From Galaxea fascicularis (lineage: Eukaryota > Cnidaria > Anthozoa > Scleractinia > Euphylliidae): a DNA stretch of 64,000 bases. The stretch is from assembly GCA_948470475.1 (NCBI GenBank), contig OX419338.1, forward strand, positions 29,216,548-29,280,547, in the 5' to 3' direction. The translations under genes were made by a program, and so were the position numbers. The stretch's first letter is position 1, and each line of letters starts with the position of its first letter. The notes beneath the pieces were generated by a model. That model searched no databases. It was not told the DNA's origin and worked only from the letters and a program-made list of their open reading frames with translations. Below are positions 57,141 to 64,000 of the stretch, one piece after another.

Positions 57141-57530
57141 ATGAATGCCAAGGAGAAAGGTGAAAAGGAGACACGCCCTGCAGAGAAATTTCCCAAGATA
57201 TTATACGTTGCTGAAAGTTTAGCGAAGATTGGCGACGCCGCCATGGACTCCACCAAGAGACCTAGGTTCAAAGAGTTAAAAGCTGTAAGTTCGTCTTCTT
57301 TCAATCTCAAGCATGATTCAAACACGAAGCGATATGCATTGCACAAGATTGGTCGTGACAGCTCCCAAATTAAAGCTCTTGGAGGACGCTTAGCTGCCAT
57401 TGGTGATGACCTAAGGACAAGACGGCAAGAAGTCACTGATTACAAGTTAAAGTTTGCGTCCATGGTCATTTTTTCCGTCGGTGTGTATGCTACTTTCGCT
57501 AGCTTTGAGCTTAAGAACAACTGTTTTTGA
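57141..57530 (+). CDS. Putative BH3-motif protein B, two BH3-like motifs and tail anchor
   Basis: Single-exon 129-residue frame starting MNAKEKGEKE. Residues 80-91, LGGRLAAIGDDL, fit the BH3 pattern exactly (L80, L84, I87, G88-D89, L91) and resemble the Bak BH3 core. An earlier segment, 23-34, VAESLAKIGDAA, keeps L-x2-I-G-D but has Ala at the last hydrophobic site, so it is weaker. Residues 105-122 form a hydrophobic segment (FASMVIFSVGVYATFASF) followed by a short polar end, as in tail-anchored Bcl-2 relatives. There is no BH1/BH2 signature. Flanks: TATAAATA at 56833 and an AATAAA at 57947-57952. The protein is not alignable with protein A outside the motifs. Role in apoptosis is inferred. 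Confidence 0.6.
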   Translation: MNAKEKGEKETRPAEKFPKILYVAESLAKIGDAAMDSTKRPRFKELKAVSSSSFNLKHDSNTKRYALHKIGRDSSQIKALGGRLAAIGDDLRTRRQEVTDYKLKFASMVIFSVGVYATFASFELKNNCF

Positions 57531-57747
57531 AACAAAAAGAGCATTCGGGTAAGTCTGGCAGGGGATATCTTGCATGTAAAATTCTTCGACAGCAGTTAAG
57601 TTAGTTTACGAAATTCTTTGAAACGTAAGCCTTGTATATGCTAATTTTTACTTTTCCGGAAGTCGAAATACCGGCGACAGAAAAAAATGAGTTCCTTTGA
57701 TTTTCAAGCCGCGGGCTCATAAACATAGGAATTAGTCTATCTGGGTG

Positions 57748-57794
57748 TAATCTACGATTAGGCATTTTTTTTTTTTACGCCTGATCGCAGGTTA
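57748..57794. mobile_element. 47-bp relic of the DUF6589 transposon family
   Basis: Left end TAATCTACGATTAGGC differs from the family end TAACCTGCGATCAGGC only by C/T and G/A transitions; the right end GCCTGATCGCAGGTTA is exact. Nine-bp flanks ATCTGGGTG (57739-57747) and ATCTGTGTG (57795-57803) differ at one base. It lies about 220 bases past the stop of BH3-like gene B, possibly inside its 3' UTR. Confidence 0.75.
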
Positions 57795-57803
57795 ATCTGT
57801 GTG

Positions 57804-59880
57804 TCCATTGCCCGAGGTGCAAGCTTTAATTATTCCACATGAAATCCGAATAGGCTTTCCCGACTGGATTTCTGTAAAATAACCTCACAGGGACCGTGCA
57901 GGGGGAGGGGCTGGCTGAAATTTGTGAAGCGAAAATTATAAATCATAATAAAAATTAAAAAAGTAGGCAACAAATTGCAGAAGAGATTCATTAATTCCTA
58001 AAGGAAAAAAGACACGCGTTTAACTAGCGGACGTTAAGAGTAAGGTGAAGCCGGCAGCGATGAATATCAAATAACTTTTCATTTCTAACCTAACAGAGGG
58101 GGGTTAATATCAACGGATTTGGCTAAAAAACGTTGCTCGGTTTTCAGATTTTGAGGATATATTTTACGGATTGGCGGATTTCAAAAGCTCAGTGGATCAC
58201 GGATTTCTTCAATATTTCCTCATGGATTATGGATTTTGTTTGTTATGAAGTACGGATCGTAGATTAGACATTTTTTAGTTTTTACTATAAACTAGCAAAT
58301 AGCACACAACAACAGATCTGGTTTTGTCTGATAACACAGACGTCATCGGGGATTTAACAAAACTGATAAAAGAATTAGTTTACACTAATGGTTTCAACTA
58401 CTTCTTTTATCATTCTTGTAAAAGTCTCTGATAAGTCTCAGTGAAGAAGATTCCTCGTCCTCCCTTGACAATGTTAATAACAGAGCTCTCAAGTCTCATG
58501 CATTGAGAGTGAGACTCATGCACACGAATGCAATCTTACGCTCTCACGCTGACACTGTTATTTCTCACGCATTTAAGTTTTTTGTTTAAGCTGTTCATTT
58601 TGAGGTAAAAGTAATGCTGCTTAAGTACAGTAACTACCTCATGGACCATCATTCTGTAAATACCTTTCTCCATATTCCCTTTGTTCCGGCGTCGAACGCT
58701 TTCCAACAGTGGGAATTCTCAGGCAGAACCAGCCTTACACCAGTCAGTCAGTGGGTTAACTGACTATTGCACATGCTCACATACTAATCGCAGACAGTAA
58801 CATGGACTCTCTTGATATTCGTCCAATAAAAACCCTTAAATAACCATTGTTTCAACGAAAACCGCTGGTCAGTAACCTGGTTCTGGTCATTGCTGTCTAA
58901 GGTCCAAACAGTTACTTTTGATGGGCCACTCTTCCTCAGAATAAAGGAAAACACTTCTCAGCTACTTTATATTTTTCAAAATTTCTGGGGGAGTCTACCC
59001 CCAGACTCCCCTCTCCCCCCTCCTAGGAAGGTGATGCCTTCATCGTCACAATACAGGGCTACGTCGTAAAAAAATTCACTCTTTCGCAACAAATCAACTA
59101 GAGAGCTCTGTGACACGATCTGCTGCTGTGTGTTACTCACTAGTTTTTAACAGAAAAAAACATTTCAAAAGTAAAAAGTAATGAAATATAATTAATTTGA
59201 AAATTAAAATTCAAAACATATTTATCTAACGTCAGTTATATGAATGTTCTAAGGTCTCTGACAGTACTGCGGATTCCGATTTACAAAAAAATATCTGTGG
59301 ATTGGCGGATTTTCCTAAACATTGGCACAGATCGGCGATTTGCTGATCCCTATTCAGCCTCCTCCTAACACTACTGCAGGTTATGAAATCAGTGGAACAG
59401 AGGTAGTCAGGAGATGCCATCGTTGAAAATAGTTTCAGTTTGTCACTGACTTGTAATACATATAGGTGGCTCTTTGAGAAGTTTAGTCTTAAGCGTTCAT
59501 CAGGTATAAGGACTCTTGATGTTGTAACGCGTGATTAAAATTAAAAATAACGTTGCACGAGCGGTATGCGCGTGACTACAAAGAATGTTTCTGCGATAGT
59601 TTTAAGATAAAAGCGTGCCAAACATTTTACAGACTTCTGGGATGACGATGTGGTCATAGCCCATTGCAGAAACGTGAGAGGACTGGGACGAGTTTCTTAT
59701 ATTGATTACATTGAAAATCTAAACATTTTAACTAAAATGAAAATAGAATGAAAAGCTACCCAGTGAAGTTTGAGAGTTTTCAGTTGAAAATTGTCCAAAT
59801 GAGCGTCTTGCAAAAGTTGCAAAATAGTAAGTAAGAAAAAGAAAAATTACAATGGCTTGGATTTACTATTTACAAATTTT
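57804..59880. other. Intergenic, decayed repeats
   Basis: 58100-58260 and 59265-59345 share the phrase GGATTGGCGGATTT in inverted or direct context, probably ends of an old element. 58980-59030 has the G/C-rich phrase CTGGGGGAGTCTACCCCCAG. No gene seen. Confidence 0.35.
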
Positions 59881-59884
59881 AATC

Positions 59885-60195
59885 AGAAAAAAGTAAGTTA
59901 ACGAGTCTTTTCCTAAAAACTTTGACAGAGTCTGAGTATTTAACATCGTCTCTTAGATTATTCCAGAGTTTAGCACCGCGGTAAGTGAGCGACCGCTGTC
60001 CGGTGGTTGTGCGGCCTCTCGGAATGTTCAGTTGACGCGTTGTCTGGTATTTCTAGTGTGAGTTTGTGAGCGCAGATTAAATTTCCCAATTAAGTAGTCA
60101 GGGGGGGGGGACGAGTTTATTGATACATTTAAACATTATTATGGCATCGTTCAAGTAAAGTCTGTCATTAGCAGGCAGCCAATTGAGAGAATCGA
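59885..60195 (-). pseudogene. CR1-like LINE 3'-end fragment
   Basis: Minus-strand reading gives WLPANDRLYLNDAI, MFKCINKLV, then (after a frameshift) QRSLTYRGAKLWNNLRDDVK and SVKVFRKRLV, the usual C-terminal end of a CR1-like reverse transcriptase. Confidence 0.7.
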
Positions 60196-60592
60196 TACCT
60201 TGTGAAATGTAGTACACGGGCTATTATGGGTCTAGACACGGGCCATTCTTGTAATAGAAAAACTGAGTACTTACTTACAACTGGACCAAGACAAACGTAG
60301 TACTGAGGATCTATGTCACATAGGCCTTAGCCTTTAACCAGAGACAACAGGTAGTCCGCGTTGTCACGTAATAATTACTTTCTTATTGAGTTCAGCCCCT
60401 TTTGAGCAGCCACCCTCGGAGAAATGGACGGAAGAACCCTCACTGAGACTTAATTTGATTACTGGCCGCACAATAGTGGTTGGCCGTTTAAAGCACGCGA
60501 GAATCGCTGGTAAATCAAATACGTAAAGTGAGAACTGTTCTTGATACTTTGGTACTTCAGTTAGGAATAAAAACCCTTATGTTCAGACTCTA

Positions 60593-60830
60593 AGGCCCCG
60601 TTTATGTGGAGAAACGTTGTCCCGGGTAAGAGGGTCATCCTCCTAGCCGAGTCAACTTCAGGGAGCGTTTATATGAGAAAAAAGTCGACCCGTTTGCCCG
60701 AACCAAGAGCTGACAACAGCGCTCGCGCATGCTCTGATTGTCTCTCCTTGACTCGGCTGGGCGAGGCAAAGTGTTTATATGGAGAAAATAAAGACTTCAA
60801 TCTGTTGTCTGAAAATCAAAAAAAGACATT
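60593..60830. repeat. Decayed MITE-like repeat
   Basis: GGCCCCGTTTATGTGGAGAA at the left and internal inverted echoes (GAGTCAA..., TTGACTCGGC; GTTTATATG twice) suggest an old TIR element; the right end is not found. Confidence 0.35.
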
Positions 60831-60949
60831 TCAGTTTTAAGAGCAAAATTTACTGAAGCAAAATAATCTGATTACCTTCAATAATTGAATACGTGATGTC
60901 TCAGCGCTGCATTTACTACTAGTATCTCAAACATTATACATGTACATCT

Positions 60950-61200
60950 GCAAAATTCACACTCTTTCCTGTCATTCCCGGTGTGGCTGTTGTGTTGCCT
61001 GACTTTTTTATATTTCTCCTCTAATTTCTTCCACTTATTTCAGCATTGCTCCCCGGTTACTTTAACAACGGAGGCTGTATTAAATTTTTCTGCGATTCTC
61101 GCCCATGTGACATTCTTTGGAACCTTTCCTTTCGTGAACAGACCGTCGTTTTCTAGTCTGAGTGAAATTAAAAGTGCCCTTGATTTGAAAACTTTCGGGC
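60950..61200 (-). pseudogene. Myb/SANT-like DNA-binding domain remnant
   Basis: Minus-strand translation reads ISLRLENDGLFTKGKVPKNV then TWARIAEKFNT and VTGEQC-stop-NKWKKLEEKYKKV, the Myb/SANT-like domain found in Harbinger-type transposon proteins and their host derivatives. A TGA occurs between QC and NKW, and no ATG or longer frame surrounds it, so this is a broken copy or an exon with a disabling change. Confidence 0.65.
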
Positions 61201-62356
61201 CCTAAAAATGGGCTGCGGACTTGCTGCGCGAGTAGCTAGAATAACAGAATCTTCTTTAATTTGAGAATTTCATAGCAAATTTCATAAACTTAGCTTGGGC
61301 TTCCTTTTTCCCCCGAGAAATTCAGAGTTTTGTAAAAAATAGTGAGAGTGGCTCGATTCTAGACGACTTAAAATTTTCTATCAACGCAGGGCATGTGGTG
61401 ATGGTGTTATTTGACCTGACTTACGAATGCCGATGCCATAGTAGGGTCTTAACTGATTGAACTGAAATACCCCTACCTACCTATCTACGAGCATTTTGTA
61501 TGCCAAGCCTAGAACTTCCCGTCGAACATGGAATTTATCATATTTTGTGGATATGCACATTCCACAGTGTTTATTATGTCTACGGTTGAAACAATTTAAC
61601 CTGCTCAAGAGTGGGTTTTTTTTTTTTTGGCGTCAGTTTTTGTTGTCGGTATTTCCTTTCGTGTGCGGATCCTATTTACGGTGGAACTACAAAACACGCA
61701 CTTTTGGCGAACAAAAGCAATGATCTTCACGGATCATTAATTTATACTAAGCTTTTCCCGTTAGCATTCGCGCGTATCTGTAACTTCCTTTGGTAGGTGG
61801 GACTCAATTACGGCATACGTTGCCCGATCTATTCACTCTTGAGGAGCAGAAGCCCATGAGTTTGTTCACGCCAGGGTGGAGGGGGGTCTTCCCCCAGAAT
61901 TTATGAAAGTTAAAAAACAATTAATGTGGAATGTCTTGAATTCTGACACACAAAAGTGCCGCGTTTTCCGCAACCTTTAATAGCCTGCTTATCAACAGTC
62001 AATTTTCCCTGGTAGCAGTTGTTTCATAACAGCAACGAAGGTCCTCCTTCCTTGAATCGGAAAGAACCAAATTACAATTACACATAGGAAATTTAACGGC
62101 GTAGCCTTGCAAGCATGGCCAAAAAATGTTCCAACTGAGTGTGATGAACGTGTTGACATGACGTCACGGCGGCCATGTTGGTGTTCCAAAACAAAGGAAC
62201 GGCGGCCATATTGGTGCACAAGGATAACCCTCTGGGAATTCAACTCTATTTTTATGCAAATACTTTCTTTTGTTTCACTGAACCAATATAGCCGCTGGCC
62301 ACGTGAGTGAAAATGATCTATTACTTTGACGCTCTCGTCGCCGTCAAATTAGAGAG
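61201..62356. other. Intergenic, nothing recognised
   Basis: AT-rich, with a G/T-rich run near 61620 and a CTGGGGG-type relic near 61870. Two CGGCGGCCAT phrases at 62167-62216 are a short local duplication. Confidence 0.3.
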
Positions 62357-62358
62357 TA

Positions 62359-63369
62359 GGGACCTTAAGATACCAGGACGGGACGAGCTAGGACGGCTAC
62401 CGGAAGTAAATTTACTCAACCAGGCATGCGCACGAGAACTCTAGCATCATCTCTCTGCCGTCCTCGTCTCGTCGAGGACGTCATTTCGCCTGTTTAGCCG
62501 TCGTATCGAAAACGTGAGTATTTTGCTCTTGTTTTGCCTCGACATATGCTCCAATCGACCTTATTTTCAGTCATATTGACAAGAATGTTCCTAAGGTGCA
62601 GATTTTTCGTGATTGTAGTGTATAATATTACGCTGAGATACGAAACTGAGATTAAAAATATTCCTCGTCTGTTCGTTTGTGTTTCAGCAGGTTTCAGTCA
62701 GTGTTCAGGCGGCGTCACGAGTATGCAAGCTCGAAGCGAAATTCAAACTGTATCCATTTAGAATATAGCAGTGTAAGTACAGTCGATAAAGTGTTGAATG
62801 CCATGAAAGCTTCTATCGAGCAATTAAAGTACCGTCACATTTTCAAACTGATGTTTAGCTGTTGTTTTTTCTACTAAACAGAACTTGATGCAATGTTTGT
62901 TTTATGTTTATAAAGCTTGTTACAATTACAGATCGAAATTTAAGTGTTCACCAAAAGTCAGGATTCTCCGGCGACAGAATTCTCAAACGCTCTGGTGCCT
63001 GCCGGTAAAAAGCCATCTGAAACAGGGCGGTCAGATTGTTGGTTTAAGTTTTTCATACGGAAATTCTGACTATTTCATTTAATAGAATATTTACATATGT
63101 TTGCTACGCTTGTAAATAAAAAGAAACTCAATATCGCTGATCACCATCTCTTTTATGGTCCCTTTATAGTCTATAGGATGTCATTGCTTCAGTGAATGGA
63201 GCTGAATGGCTTTTACGAAGTTCGAATTATTGACGTCGCCGTCCTTTAGCTTTGCGAAAATGCACATCTTAAGCATTTTATTTTTGGCGGCAGAACGGGA
63301 CCCTCGAAAGTTTCCCGCGTCCAGTGCCGTTCCCGTCCTAGCCCTCCCGTCGTCGTATCTTAAGGTCCC
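62359..63369. mobile_element. 1,011-bp TIR element with TA flanks
   Basis: GGGACCTTAAGATAC at the left and its exact complement at the right, flanked by TA (62357-62358 and 63370-63371). Similarity continues imperfectly inward (GACGGGA, GCTAGGACGG). No transposase-like frame seen; probably a non-autonomous mariner-like element. Confidence 0.7.
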
Positions 63370-63371
63370 TA

Positions 63372-64000
63372 GTTTTAGCAACGAGGACGGCAACGGGAAC
63401 GCTACAGGAAATGAGCAAAAACAATCGCTCTGCACGTGCGTTTTACAGTTTTGCCCATTTCTTTGCCTTCCTCTGCAAAACAACAACGTGAAATGACCAA
63501 ATTTTATGTTTAGTTCTCTTTCTTTGCTTTGCTTTAATTTTTAACGCCGTTCATAGTAATTCAGTTCCTGGACAGTTTGCCAACATTTTCCAAGTTAAAC
63601 AAATTTCAATAATTGAGGAAGAGTTACAGAAACGAGAAGTTATATTTTGAAATGACGTTTTCGTTGCCGTCGCTGCTAAAACTCTCTATTATATCGCCTC
63701 ATGCTTTTAACTGGGAACAGCTTCGCTCCGCCAATTTGCTTGCTCCCTCAATTATTTTAGCTTTGTGGGGCTTGGTTCAAGCATCAAATCCGTTTACTTT
63801 CTCGTCGCCATATCCCGCGTATTACGTTAGCTGAAATCGTCAGAAGATAAATTGAAGGACACATACGGACAGAAATTCAGGTGACAGGAAATCGGTTCGG
63901 GGGCACACCATCTTCCGGTGCCTTTTAAATGGCACGTACAGTTGCTTTGTCGTATAGAGCTCATAAAAGTCCCCAGACATACCGTAAACGAACGAATCGA
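63372..64000. other. Window end, no gene assigned
   Basis: Begins with CAACGAGGACGGCAACGGGAA, a phrase echoed in the preceding element. Short open frames only. Confidence 0.3.

Overview
This is eukaryotic DNA: intron-rich genes with GT..AG boundaries, AATAAA poly(A) signals, a eukaryotic tRNA gene and a dense load of small transposons. The three recognisable host genes are conserved animal genes. The repeat content (Penelope-like element with a hammerhead ribozyme, CR1-like LINE 3' ends, a DUF6589-type transposon, many MITEs) fits an anthozoan cnidarian, most likely a stony coral. That assignment is inference.

Layout. (1) 1-17,000: a NECAP (adaptin-ear-binding, clathrin coat) gene on +, entering from the left with seven exons in view and ending at 16356. 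Its introns hold MITEs, a trimeric tRNA-derived SINE with a 12-bp target duplication, an antisense nested gene with its own NRF1-type promoter motif, a decayed LINE and a solo LTR. (2) 17,000-24,400: a second solo LTR of the same family and several MITEs, with no convincing gene. (3) 24,693-25,106: a single-exon gene for a small protein with two BH3-like motifs and a hydrophobic C-terminus. (4) 25,400-30,460: MITE and LINE debris, then a tRNA-Glu(CTC) gene. (5) 31,029-41,104: a complete FoxJ2/3-type forkhead gene in five exons. Its large fourth intron holds a 976-bp MITE, a 3,000-bp DUF6589 transposon with perfect 9-bp target duplications, and foldback repeats. (6) 41,105-46,950: repeats, including a Penelope-like fragment inserted in a LINE. 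(7) 47,028-54,710, minus strand: a complete 12-exon DDOST (OST48) gene. (8) 57,141-57,530: a second small BH3-like protein gene, unlike the first in sequence but also with two BH3-like motifs and a C-terminal hydrophobic segment. (9) 57,700-64,000: a 47-bp relic of the DUF6589 transposon family, a LINE 3' fragment, a Myb/SANT-like pseudogene and a 1-kb TIR element.

The host genes have unrelated housekeeping or regulatory roles (endocytosis, transcription, ER N-glycosylation), so no operon-like logic links them. The points most worth pursuing are the two double-BH3 proteins (candidate apoptosis regulators) and the DUF6589 transposon, whose boundaries are fixed by 9-bp duplications in two independent copies. 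All calls come from reading the sequence and family knowledge; no database search was possible.
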